From positions 186,001 to 250,000 of the forward strand of contig CP074390.1 of assembly GCA_022041995.1 (NCBI GenBank): a stretch of DNA of 64,000 nt. Reading direction: 5' to 3'. The notes under the pieces were generated by a model, which was not told where the DNA came from, made no database searches, and saw only the letters and a list, made by a program, of their open reading frames with translations. Origin of the DNA: Cupriavidus necator. GTDB taxonomy: Bacteria > Pseudomonadota > Gammaproteobacteria > Burkholderiales > Burkholderiaceae. Positions 57,196 through 64,000 of the stretch are shown piece after piece; the stretch's first letter is position 1; each line of letters opens with the position of its first letter. The position numbers were made by a program, and so were the translations under genes.

Positions 57196-58596
57196 TCAGA
57201 TCACAACGAAGATGAACCACAGCACGACCGGCGCAATCACGGTCACCAGCGCGCCATAGATCATCAGCTTGCGGAAGAAGGCCTGCCGGTCCACGCCCTG
57301 TGCGTTGGCCAGTACCAGCGCACCATTGGTCGAAAACGGGCTCACATCCACGATCGTCGAAGACACCGCCATCGCCGCGATAAAGCCGATCGCGCTGACG
57401 TCGGAGCCTTGCTGCAGGAACGGCACGGCAAGCGGGATCAGCGAGCCCAGCACCGCGGTTGACGATGCAAACGCCGACACCACCGCGCCCACGAAGCACA
57501 GCAGCAGCGCCGCCATCAGCGGCGAGGTCAGGTGGGCCACGCTATGGCCGACGAAATCGATCGTGCCCATCTTGTCCATCACACCCACATAGGTGCTGAC
57601 CCCGACAATCAGCATGATCTCGGGCCACGACACCTGGCCGAGCGCGCGCTTCTGCAGCTCCGGCGCCATCAGCGTGAGCAGAAGCGCGATGGTCAACGAA
57701 ACGAAGCCGATATCGAGCTTGAAGTAAAGCGTCAGGACGGCCAGTGCCGCCAGGCCGGCCACGGTCAGGTACTGGTAGAGTCCGGCCGGCGTCTCGGCGG
57801 TGCTGGCGCCATTGCCCTCGAGCATCGATCCGCGGTCGCGTGCCATCGTCTTCTGCTCTTCCACGCCGGCCTCGGCCTCGGCATCGCCATAGATCTGCGC
57901 GCCCTGTGCAGGCACGGTGCGTGCGCCGAAGGGATGGCCCATGGCCAGCACACCGGCGGCGGCAAGCGGCGCCGCCGCCGGCGCCGCTTGCCGCATCAGG
58001 CGCAGGCCGCCGAATGCGACGAACAGTCCTGCGGCCACGGCAAGGTTGACACCGAGGCTGGCAAAGGCCGTCGCCATCTCGTTCAGCGGCAGGCCTGCCT
58101 TCTGCACGATCTTGTTGGTGATGCCACCATAGATGCTGATCGGCGAGAAGCCGCCGCCCTGCGCACCGTGGATCACCATCAGGCCCATCAGCAGCGGGTT
58201 GATACCGTAACGCGCGGCGAACCCCAGCGCGATCGGCGCTATGATTGCGACTGCCGCCGGGCTGACCGCGCCGACCGAGGTCAGCACCGCCGCGATCATG
58301 AACATGATCCACGGGATCGCCGCGATCCGGCCGCCCACGGCGCGTACCGCAAGCCTCACCAGCCAGTCGATGGTGCCGTTGTTCTGCGCCACTGCGAACA
58401 GGTATGTGATGCCGACCAGCGTCAGGAACAGGTCGGCGGGGAATCCGGCCAGGATTGACTTGGCCGGCATGGCGGCAACCAGGGTGCCGACCAGGAATGC
58501 GCCGACAAAGGCCAGCGCGCCCATATTGATGGGCAGGACCGTGGCGATGACGAACATCAGCCCCAGGACAGAGATGGAAATCAGGTGTTGCGACAT
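57196..58596 (-). CDS. MatC-type malonate/dicarboxylate carrier
   Basis: 466-aa transporter of the MatC family. N-terminal block: LGLMFVIATVLPINMGALAF and GFPADLFLTLVGITYLF; second half: VSWPEIMLIVGVSTYVGVMD, STAVLGSLIPLAVPFLQ, SSTIVDVSPFSTNGALVLAN and a hydrophobic C-terminus. A charged loop of about 45 residues in the middle is expected to be cytoplasmic. It probably imports malonate for the decarboxylase; it replaces the mdcF or mdcLM carriers of other bacteria. ATG at 58596; upstream lies a palindrome at 58754. Confidence 0.88.
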   Translation of the reverse strand: MSQHLISISVLGLMFVIATVLPINMGALAFVGAFLVGTLVAAMPAKSILAGFPADLFLTLVGITYLFAVAQNNGTIDWLVRLAVRAVGGRIAAIPWIMFMIAAVLTSVGAVSPAAVAIIAPIALGFAARYGINPLLMGLMVIHGAQGGGFSPISIYGGITNKIVQKAGLPLNEMATAFASLGVNLAVAAGLFVAFGGLRLMRQAAPAAAPLAAAGVLAMGHPFGARTVPAQGAQIYGDAEAEAGVEEQKTMARDRGSMLEGNGASTAETPAGLYQYLTVAGLAALAVLTLYFKLDIGFVSLTIALLLTLMAPELQKRALGQVSWPEIMLIVGVSTYVGVMDKMGTIDFVGHSVAHLTSPLMAALLLCFVGAVVSAFASSTAVLGSLIPLAVPFLQQGSDVSAIGFIAAMAVSSTIVDVSPFSTNGALVLANAQGVDRQAFFRKLMIYGALVTVIAPVVLWFIFVVI

Positions 58597-58753
58597 AGCG
58601 GCTCCGTCGCGGCAGGCGCGCCGGGGCGCCCATCGCTTGGTAGGAATGACGTGGGATTGGTTTTCGGCTGGAACTGCCGAAGGTGATGCGCCGCTACGGC
58701 AGGGTGTGGAAGGGGTAGGCCGTCACATGCGTCTCCTTGGTGGATATGGCCTC

Positions 58754-58770
58754 GCTTGAATACTTCAAGC
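58754..58770 (-). promoter_or_regulatory. Palindrome upstream of the malonate carrier
   Basis: GCTTGAATACTTCAAGC, perfect 7-3-7 inverted repeat, 158 bases before the carrier start and next to a T-rich stretch. Arms of this kind are typical of GntR or LysR operators; the regulator is unknown. Confidence 0.5.
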
Positions 58771-59035
58771 CGGCGCCATTTTTGAGTCTTGCTTTTGAGC
58801 CAAGAATAAGGTGGCGGACAATGAGCATCAATTAAGGTGCGGGGGCAATCCTTACGGAGACCGGAATAGCATCGGGAGGGCGAGACAGATCGCAGGAGAC
58901 GAGTGGCGAGACCGTCGCACGACTCTTGTGCCCGGCAACCAGGCTTCCATTTGACGCCTCTCGCGAGGTGTGGTGAACACGTGCGACGACGTCACGTGAG
59001 AGCGGGCTGCCGAAAACGACCAATGGATTTAAGGC

Positions 59036-59065
59036 GGGACCCCCGCGTATGCGGGGTGAGGAACC
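59036..59065 (+). repeat. Single CRISPR type I-E repeat-like sequence
   Basis: A 30-base stretch with the stem CCCCGC-GTAT-GCGGGG (59041-59056) followed by TGAGGAACC, closely resembling type I-E repeats (stem CCCCGC-N-GCGGGG, then ATGAACC). Only one copy is present; no array or cas gene is nearby. Confidence 0.45.
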
Positions 59066-59264
59066 ATACTGGGTCATCAAGCCGCGAATTTGCCCGATGA
59101 CGCTTGCGACCTCATTCGCGCGGGCCTCTTCAATCCGGGCTTCCGACGCCTGCTTCCGCACCATCAGTTGCGGATCAAACGTAAAAATCAAGGATGGCTC
59201 ACGTTACCCGCCGGCGATCAACGCGACATGAAGGACGGAGCTTTGTCAGACTGGCGGTGAATAG

Positions 59265-59340
<76 letters not shown>

Positions 59341-59456
59341 ATTGGAAGGGGTAAAGCCGTCAGCAAAAGTTCGTCGGCCTCAGCTTTTTTCAGCAGTACC
59401 CCCATCTTGCATCCATCGGCTGGTTGGCGACATCTCGTTACCAGCCGAGGCAAAGA

Positions 59457-59924
59457 TCACGCCGACGCTTCAGGCGACGCTACAGCCGGAACCACTTTCT
59501 TCGCCGAAGCCCGTTTTTTCGTCACAGATTTCACTGCGACCGCCTTCGGGCCTGCTTTCGCGGCGACCTTGCCCTTAGTAGCGGGTGCGGCCTTTTTCGC
59601 GACTGCTTTCGTTACGGCAGCTTTATTGCCCGTCGCCTTCTTGGCGCCCGCAGCCTTGGCCTTCTTCGCCAAGAGCTTGTCCTTTGCGGCTTGCTTTTCA
59701 AAGCGGGCCGCGGCCTTTGCGGCTTCCACGGCCTGGGCAACCTCGCGCTTAGCCGCTTCAATTGCCTTCTTCGTGTCGGCGCGCAGCTTCAGCAAGCGCT
59801 TCTTCGCTGCCTGTGCCTCACGGCCAAGCACGCTGGCCTTTTTCGTTGGCACGACCACCTTCTTTGCGGCAGGTTTGCCCTTGGCAGTTGCATTTACCCG
59901 TGTCGTTTTAGTTGTTGCGACCAT
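59457..59924 (-). CDS. Histone H1-like Lys/Ala-rich protein
   Basis: 155 aa, about half Lys and Ala, with repeated AKK/AAKK motifs (KRASAKKVVP, AKKAKAAGAKKATG) like the bacterial H1-like proteins (HctB, BpH1, AlgP tails). An N-terminal half of heptad-like helix (LGREAQAAKKRLLKLRAD, then AAKREVAQAVEAAKAAARF) may be a coiled coil. It probably binds DNA and compacts the nucleoid. Copy number of such repeats often varies between strains. Confidence 0.85.
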   Translation of the reverse strand: MVATTKTTRVNATAKGKPAAKKVVVPTKKASVLGREAQAAKKRLLKLRADTKKAIEAAKREVAQAVEAAKAAARFEKQAAKDKLLAKKAKAAGAKKATGNKAAVTKAVAKKAAPATKGKVAAKAGPKAVAVKSVTKKRASAKKVVPAVASPEASA

Positions 59925-60282
59925 GTTTGGTTATTCATCGTTGTGAGTGAAGCGCGGAGTATAACCGCACAAGTGGCGTTACATAATAGAGGTCGGTTTC
60001 TTCTTTATGTTTGCGTCCAAGCGCGATCAGCGGGCGGCCGAGATTCTGCCGCCCCATGGTGAGAGGAGGAGGGAACCGTAAGGAATTGCAAAATAGGACG
60101 TTTACCCCAAATGGCAAAGCATCGAACCTTGCAAGTCGATTTGACTACACCCCTGTCGATTGGGACTTGATTGCCTGACGGCAGGGTTGCGTTATATCGG
60201 GGCATGCCCGAGTCATGGCGCATATTCCCGCGCCTGGACAACGGAGCGGGCCCAGACCAACCGCCCCGTTGCCCTGCCCTGC
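59925..60282. other. Intergenic region, nothing recognised
   Basis: About 358 bases upstream of the H1-like gene, comparatively AT-rich around 59935-60010 (likely its promoter). Short minus-strand frames here lack ribosome sites and family motifs. Confidence 0.5.
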
Positions 60283-60636
60283 TCAGGACAGGCATTCCCC
60301 GCGGTCGCGCGCATCGCTGCGCGCGCCGTCGGTGAAGCCATCGCGCGAGCTGATGCGGGCGCCATCGGTGTAAGGGTCAGGCTTGCGCATGCCGTCCAGG
60401 TACGGATCAAAGCCACGGATCGCGCACACGGACCTGCCCTGGTGCGCGACCACGGGCAACCTGGTGGCCTCGGTGGCCGGACGGTGCGCGCCATCGGTAA
60501 AGGCGTCGCGCTGGCCGCTGTGTCCCGGCGCGGCAACGATCAGCGCATCAGCATAGGCACCGGCGTGGGCGGCCTGGCTGAGCCCGGCGGCAAGTGCGGC
60601 AGCGGCAAGCAGGGTCTTGGCAAGAGTCTTATGCAT
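60283..60636 (-). CDS. Second small exported protein with DPYxDGA-type repeats
   Basis: 117 aa. Signal peptide (MHKTLAKTLLAAAALAAGLS ending AAHA), then four heptads: DAFTDGA, DPYLDGM, DPYTDGA and DGFTDGA, with two cysteines (SVCAIRG and near the end GECLS). It shares design and size with the protein at 17500-17850 but little else. GGAGAT lies 6 nt upstream of the ATG at 60636. An IS element begins within 65-90 bases upstream, so its promoter may be altered. Function unknown. Confidence 0.72.
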   Translation of the reverse strand: MHKTLAKTLLAAAALAAGLSQAAHAGAYADALIVAAPGHSGQRDAFTDGAHRPATEATRLPVVAHQGRSVCAIRGFDPYLDGMRKPDPYTDGARISSRDGFTDGARSDARDRGECLS

Positions 60637-60743
60637 TGCTATCTCCAACAGGGGTGTCGGCGGCGTTGCCGCGACGGCACTCAGAGGTGGCACCGTTTGT
60701 TCGGACAGGGATCCGGAGTTTTTAAGTGGAAGCGCTGGGGCAG

Positions 60744-61574
60744 TCAGGCTGCCGATTTGATCGCTGGCAGCGTGGCGAAGTATGCCTCATCCGGGGTCTG
60801 GTCCGCCAGACTGGAATGGGGCCGTCGTTGGTTGTACCAGGTTAGGTAGTTAGCGATAGAGCGGCGCGCATGGCTGACCGAGTCGTAGGCTTTCAGGTAG
60901 ACCTCCTCGTATTTGACGCTGCGCCAAAGGCGTTCGACGAACACGTTATCGCGCCAACTGCCCTTGCCGTCCATCGACAGTTGGATGCCGCGGTCCAGCA
61001 CGGCGTCTGTGAACTCCGTGGCGGTGAACTGGCTGCCCTGGTCGGTGTTGACGATCTCCGGCGCGCCGTACTTGGCAAAGGCCTCCTCGATTGCCTCGAC
61101 GGCATGACAGCTCTCCAGCGTGATCGCCACCCGGTAGGCCAGCACCCGGCGGCTGGCCCAGTCCACCACTGCCGTCAGGTACACAAAGCCCCGTGCCATC
61201 GGAATGTAGGTCGTGTCCAGAGCCCACACCTGGTTGGCCCGGTCGATCTTCCGGTCGCGCAGCAGGTACGGCCAGATCTTGTGCGCCGCGTGCTTGCGGC
61301 TCGTGTTCGGCCGGCGATACAGCGCCTCAATGCCCATGCGCTTCATCAGCGTGCCCACGTGCCGGCGACCGACCTGGATGCCTTCCCGGCGCAGCAGGCG
61401 CGCCAGCATGCGAGCCCCCGCGAAGGGATGCTCCAGATGCAGTTCGTCGATGCGGCGCATCAGCTTCAGATCTGCCTCGCTGACCGGTTGCGGCTGGTAG
61501 TACGCGCTGGACCGGGCGATGCCCACCAGCTTGACCTGCCGGCTCACCGGCAGCGCGTGCTCGCGGTCGATCAT
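60744..61574 (-). CDS. IS3-family transposase OrfB (DDE integrase core)
   Basis: 276 aa from ATG 61574. HTH_21 region (LMRRIDELHLEHPFAGARML), then an rve integrase core with the DDE acids in VWALDTTYIPMARG, EIVNTDQGSQFTA and MDGKGSWRDNVFVERLWRSV, and the typical end NYLTWYNQRRPHSSL. It overlaps orfA by 4 bases (ATGA), and no slippery heptamer is visible at the junction. Intact, so the element may be active. Confidence 0.93.
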   Translation of the reverse strand: MIDREHALPVSRQVKLVGIARSSAYYQPQPVSEADLKLMRRIDELHLEHPFAGARMLARLLRREGIQVGRRHVGTLMKRMGIEALYRRPNTSRKHAAHKIWPYLLRDRKIDRANQVWALDTTYIPMARGFVYLTAVVDWASRRVLAYRVAITLESCHAVEAIEEAFAKYGAPEIVNTDQGSQFTATEFTDAVLDRGIQLSMDGKGSWRDNVFVERLWRSVKYEEVYLKAYDSVSHARRSIANYLTWYNQRRPHSSLADQTPDEAYFATLPAIKSAA

Positions 61575-61879
61575 CGCTTTGCGCTCAGCAGGCCGGCCTT
61601 GCTGAGCGCGCCGGACAAAAAATCGTTCTCCAGCGCCAACTGGCCGATCTTGGCGTGCAGCACCTTCAAATCCACCGGCGGCTCGCCCCCACTTTCCTTG
61701 CCACCGCCGAACAGGTCCGCGGCATGCTCCACCAACTGCTGCTTCCACGCTGTGATCTGGCTGGGGTGCACGTCGTACTGCTGGGCCAGCTCCGCCAGCG
61801 TCTTTTCGCCCTTGAGGGCCGCCAGGGCTACCTTCGCCTTCAACCCCGCCGAGTGGGTTCGCCTGCTTCGTTTCGTCAT
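61571..61879 (-). CDS. IS3-family transposase OrfA
   Basis: 102 aa. Helix-turn-helix of the HTH_Tnp_1 type (LKAKVALAALKGEKTLAELA, VHPSQITAWKQQLVEHAADL) followed by a leucine-zipper-like stretch (DLKVLHAKIGQLALENDFL). It binds the IS ends and is translated ahead of OrfB. Confidence 0.93.
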   Translation of the reverse strand: MTKRSRRTHSAGLKAKVALAALKGEKTLAELAQQYDVHPSQITAWKQQLVEHAADLFGGGKESGGEPPVDLKVLHAKIGQLALENDFLSGALSKAGLLSAKR

Positions 61880-62136
61880 CTTCTGAGGTCCTTTCTGCCC
61901 GCCATTATGGCCGGCTCAGACCCCAGCTCTTCCATTTATCCGACTGTCCGAATTTCCGGCGCCACCTCTCTCCTCGTGCAGGCGATCAGCTACGGAACGG
62001 TACAGCCTGCACGGGATCGCCTCTGCCATGCAAGCCGTTGCCTGGCGCGGGCCGGCTGCCATCCGATCGTGGCAGCGGCGTCGCGCCGGACTCCGGGATA
62101 AGGGCTACCTGCGCCCCATGTCGCAATCGTGTTGCG

Positions 62137-63522
62137 TCAGGCGGGCCTGATGTTCTGATTCACTCGGAACAGGTTGGCCGGGTCGTATTTGCGCTTGATC
62201 TGCGCCAGTCGCGCATAGTTATCGCGATAGGACGCCTTCACGTTGTCATCCCCCTCGTCCATCATCATGTTGATGTAGCCGCCACCAGCAGAGTGCGGAT
62301 GCAGGGCCAGCCAGTAGTCCTTCGCCCACTGCACGATGCGATCGTTGTTGGCCGGGTCGGGATCCACGCCGACGATCACGCTGGCAAAGTTGGCATCGCG
62401 GTAGCTGAAGGCCGTGTCGTCGCAACCGGCACGATGCGCTGCGCCATTGATCGGATACAGGTGCATGGTCGAGTGCATCGACGGCAACTGCTGCGCGTAC
62501 TTGATGTGCAGATCGATGGCCTTGTCGCTCAGGTCGCTGACGAAGTCGGCTTTCCAGTACCACTGCAGGCCCGCCGGATACAGTCCGTCGAACAGGCTCT
62601 GCAGGACAGGCCAGGGGATAGGCCCGGCAAAGTCCACCGCCGGTGGCATGGCCTGGCGAATCGGACGGAAATGCGTGTCGGCCTGATCGAGCGGCCCGGT
62701 GTAGCACCACACCACGGCGCACATCTTCTGCAGGTGAACTTCCTCCGGGAAGGGGGCTGCAGGCGGCACCGTGACGAAACCGAACCAGCCATTGATGTGC
62801 TGCGGCGCGCTCAGGATGAAGTCGCGCCACCATGCCATCAGTTCGCGTGCCTGGTCCATCGGCCATAGCATCGGGCCACCATAGACCGTGGCAACGGGAT
62901 GAGCCTTGAACTCGAACGAGGTCACCACGCCGAAGTTGCCGCCGCCGCCGCGCAATGCCCAGAAGAGGTCGGCGTTTTCCTCGTCGCTTGCGGTAACGAC
63001 GCGCCCGTCGGCCAGCACGACCTCGGCGCTGAGCAGATTGTCGATCGTCAGGCCGTAGGCGCGGCTGAGGTAGCCGATGCCGCCGCCGAGCGTCAGTCCG
63101 CCCACGCCCGTTGTCGAGATGAAGCCACTCGGCGTCGCCAGCCCGTAGGCACTGGCGGCGTGATCCACGTCGCCCCAGGTGCAGCCACCGCCCACCCGCA
63201 GCGTCTTGCGTCCGGCATCGACAAACACGCCCTTCATGGGCGACAGGTCGATCACCAGTCCACCATCGCATGTGCCGAGCCCGGCGCCATTGTGCGCGCC
63301 GCCACGCACGGCCAGCAGCATCCCGCTGTCGCGCGCGGCGTTCACCGCCGCGATGACGTCCGCAACATCGACGCAGCGCGCGATGACCGCAGGACGCTTG
63401 TCGATCATGCCGTTGTACACGGCACGCGCCTGGTCGTAAGCCGCGTCGCCCGGCTGAATCAGTTGTCCCCGAAAATGCGCCTTGAGTCCGGTTGTGACGG
63501 GTTCGCTCAACGAAGCTTCCAT
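62137..63522 (-). CDS. BBE-type FAD-linked oxidoreductase
   Basis: 461 aa, berberine-bridge/PCMH fold. RGGAHNGAGLGTCDGGLVID carries the His that binds FAD covalently, STTGVGGLTLGGGIGYLSR is the second FAD-binding loop, and the C-terminal BBE box is GGYINMMMDEGDDNVKASYR with YDPANLFRVNQNI. It oxidises an alcohol or sugar with O2; the substrate is unknown. GGAGACAG lies before the ATG at 63522. An IS lies downstream, about 200 bases past its stop. Confidence 0.92.
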   Translation of the reverse strand: MEASLSEPVTTGLKAHFRGQLIQPGDAAYDQARAVYNGMIDKRPAVIARCVDVADVIAAVNAARDSGMLLAVRGGAHNGAGLGTCDGGLVIDLSPMKGVFVDAGRKTLRVGGGCTWGDVDHAASAYGLATPSGFISTTGVGGLTLGGGIGYLSRAYGLTIDNLLSAEVVLADGRVVTASDEENADLFWALRGGGGNFGVVTSFEFKAHPVATVYGGPMLWPMDQARELMAWWRDFILSAPQHINGWFGFVTVPPAAPFPEEVHLQKMCAVVWCYTGPLDQADTHFRPIRQAMPPAVDFAGPIPWPVLQSLFDGLYPAGLQWYWKADFVSDLSDKAIDLHIKYAQQLPSMHSTMHLYPINGAAHRAGCDDTAFSYRDANFASVIVGVDPDPANNDRIVQWAKDYWLALHPHSAGGGYINMMMDEGDDNVKASYRDNYARLAQIKRKYDPANLFRVNQNIRPA

Positions 63523-63642
63523 GGCTGTCTCCTGTCCGGTTGGTATGCAGGAGTTTTAGCAACCTCGGCGTTTCGAAAGCGTTAGGTGAACCGTTACATG
63601 GGGATTCTGCCTCCCGACCGGCGCGCGGTGGTCGAGCCGAAA

Positions 63643-64000
63643 CTAACGCGCGAGTAACGCCCGCGCCTTGACGATGTCGGGCTGATCGAAGCCCTCGGTG
63701 AATCGCGCAAGCGGCGCCTCGACCACCTCATGCGGATCGACGTGCCCCTGCGAGGTGCGCAGCGTTGCCCATGACAGGGTGGCACGCAGTTCAAGCGGAA
63801 GCGCGCGTTGGGCCGTGGCGATCTCGATCGCCTTGATCAGCGATGACTCGGCTTCGGCAAGGTTTGCGCTGCTGCGCAGCAGCAATTCACCGCGCAGACG
63901 GTACAGCTCGGCGTCCACCCAGTGCTCGCCAGTGCGCCCGGCGCATTCGAACGCCTGGTCAAGAGCCGCCAACGCAGCCTCGGTCTCCCCTACGTCGCCC
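63643..64000 (-). CDS. C-terminal TPR region of a large ATPase/cyclase-type regulator (partial)
   Basis: The frame is open to the right edge, so the gene continues outside. The visible 118 residues (GDVGETEAALAALDQAFECA, TGEHWVDAELYRLRGELLLR, AESSLIKAIEIATAQRA, LELRATLSWATLRTSQG) form TPR-like helices with the RLRGELLL motif typical of the C-terminal end of predicted ATPase proteins fused to adenylate cyclase or winged-helix domains. The N-terminal domains decide its role and are not here. Confidence 0.75.
   Translation of the reverse strand, partial: GDVGETEAALAALDQAFECAGRTGEHWVDAELYRLRGELLLRSSANLAEAESSLIKAIEIATAQRALPLELRATLSWATLRTSQGHVDPHEVVEAPLARFTEGFDQPDIVKARALLAR

Larger units (their letters stand above)
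58597..59264. other. Long intergenic region with no convincing gene
   Basis: About 670 bases. It holds the carrier promoter, the palindrome at 58754, a CRISPR-repeat-like sequence at 59036 and a minus-strand open frame at 58832-59191 (119 codons, start MIFTFDPQLMVRKQ). That frame passes through the repeat-like hairpin, has no ribosome site, and its only family-like text (SSPRIRGG) arises from the hairpin, so I do not call it a gene. Confidence 0.5.
60727..61934 (-). mobile_element. IS3-family insertion sequence
   Basis: About 1.2 kb holding orfA and orfB in the minus direction. Terminal inverted repeats TGGAAGCGCTGGGG (60727-60740) and CCCCAGCTCTTCCA (61921-61934) match at 13 of 14 positions and carry the TG...CA ends of the family. 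A further matching pair, TTCGGACAG at 60700-60708 and CTGTCCGAA at 61944-61952, lies outside; if it belongs to the element the length is 1253 bp. No clear target duplication is seen with either boundary. Confidence 0.8.

Noticed and set aside
59036..59065. A CRISPR array
   Set aside because: Only one repeat-like unit; no regularly spaced copies and no cas genes in the window.
58832..59191. 119-codon minus-strand frame between the malonate carrier and the CAU tRNA
   Set aside because: No ribosome site, and its SSPRIRGG segment is translated from the CRISPR-like hairpin, a known source of spurious proteins.
61953..62136. Gene remnant to the right of the IS
   Set aside because: Short, no recognisable protein similarity in any frame.
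62246..63562. 438-codon minus-strand frame overlapping the FAD oxidase
   Set aside because: Alternative frame of the same DNA; the 62137-63522 frame has the FAD and BBE motifs.

Overview
The window is high-GC DNA from a beta-proteobacterium of the Burkholderiales, most likely a Cupriavidus/Ralstonia-type chromosome. The assignment rests on gene content: a double-length UvrA, mdc malonate decarboxylase genes, a glycogen/trehalose cluster and a Lys/Ala-rich histone H1-like protein. It is inferred from protein resemblance only; no search was run.

Layout. (1) 1-14.4 kb, plus strand: an alpha-glucan cluster glgB-glgX-malQ-glgP-treZ-treY that stores glycogen and converts it to glucose-1-phosphate or trehalose. 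(2) 14.4-17.9 kb: small secreted and stress-type genes (BON protein, two hydrophilic proteins, an EEP-family phosphatase/nuclease, and a small exported protein with repeated DPYxxGA-like heptads). (3) 17.9-23.8 kb: a tandem-duplicated UvrA of about 1953 aa with a consensus LexA box in front of it. (4) 24-30 kb: a HigBA toxin-antitoxin pair, a MarR-regulated serine hydrolase, ribA, a membrane protein, an Lrp/AsnC regulator and an orphan small protein. (5) 29-32.6 kb: divergent metR/metE with a consensus MetR box. (6) 32.6-37.2 kb: a DUF1254 lipoprotein and a lower beta-ketoadipate-type set (transporter, YciI-like, catC, pcaD). (7) 37.4-42 kb: lipoprotein, NUDIX/metallo-beta-lactamase fusion, tRNA-Arg, exported protein, a decayed diguanylate cyclase and tRNA-Leu. 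(8) 42-47.5 kb: a pyrimidine catabolic operon urc1-urc4-upp-rutR-codA, with a RutR-type operator in front of urc1. This is the best candidate for an under-described system: RutR appears to control the URC uracil-degradation route instead of the rut genes. (9) 47.7-58.6 kb: an acyltransferase, then a complete malonate decarboxylase operon mdcA-B-C-D-E-G-H with mdcR, a MatC-type malonate/dicarboxylate carrier and an acetyl-CoA synthetase gene fragment. (10) 58.6-64 kb: a more mobile end with a CAU tRNA, an H1-like protein, a second DPY-repeat exported protein, an IS3-family insertion sequence, a BBE-type FAD oxidase and a partial TPR protein.

Data-quality point: six otherwise well-conserved genes (malQ, treZ, uvrA, the NUDIX/MBL gene, codA, the acyltransferase) are each broken by exactly one missing G or C, in or beside a short G/C run. 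In every case restoring one base gives a full-length family member. This looks more like base-calling error in the assembly than independent gene decay. In contrast, the diguanylate cyclase and acetyl-CoA synthetase fragments have lost whole segments and are genuine remnants.
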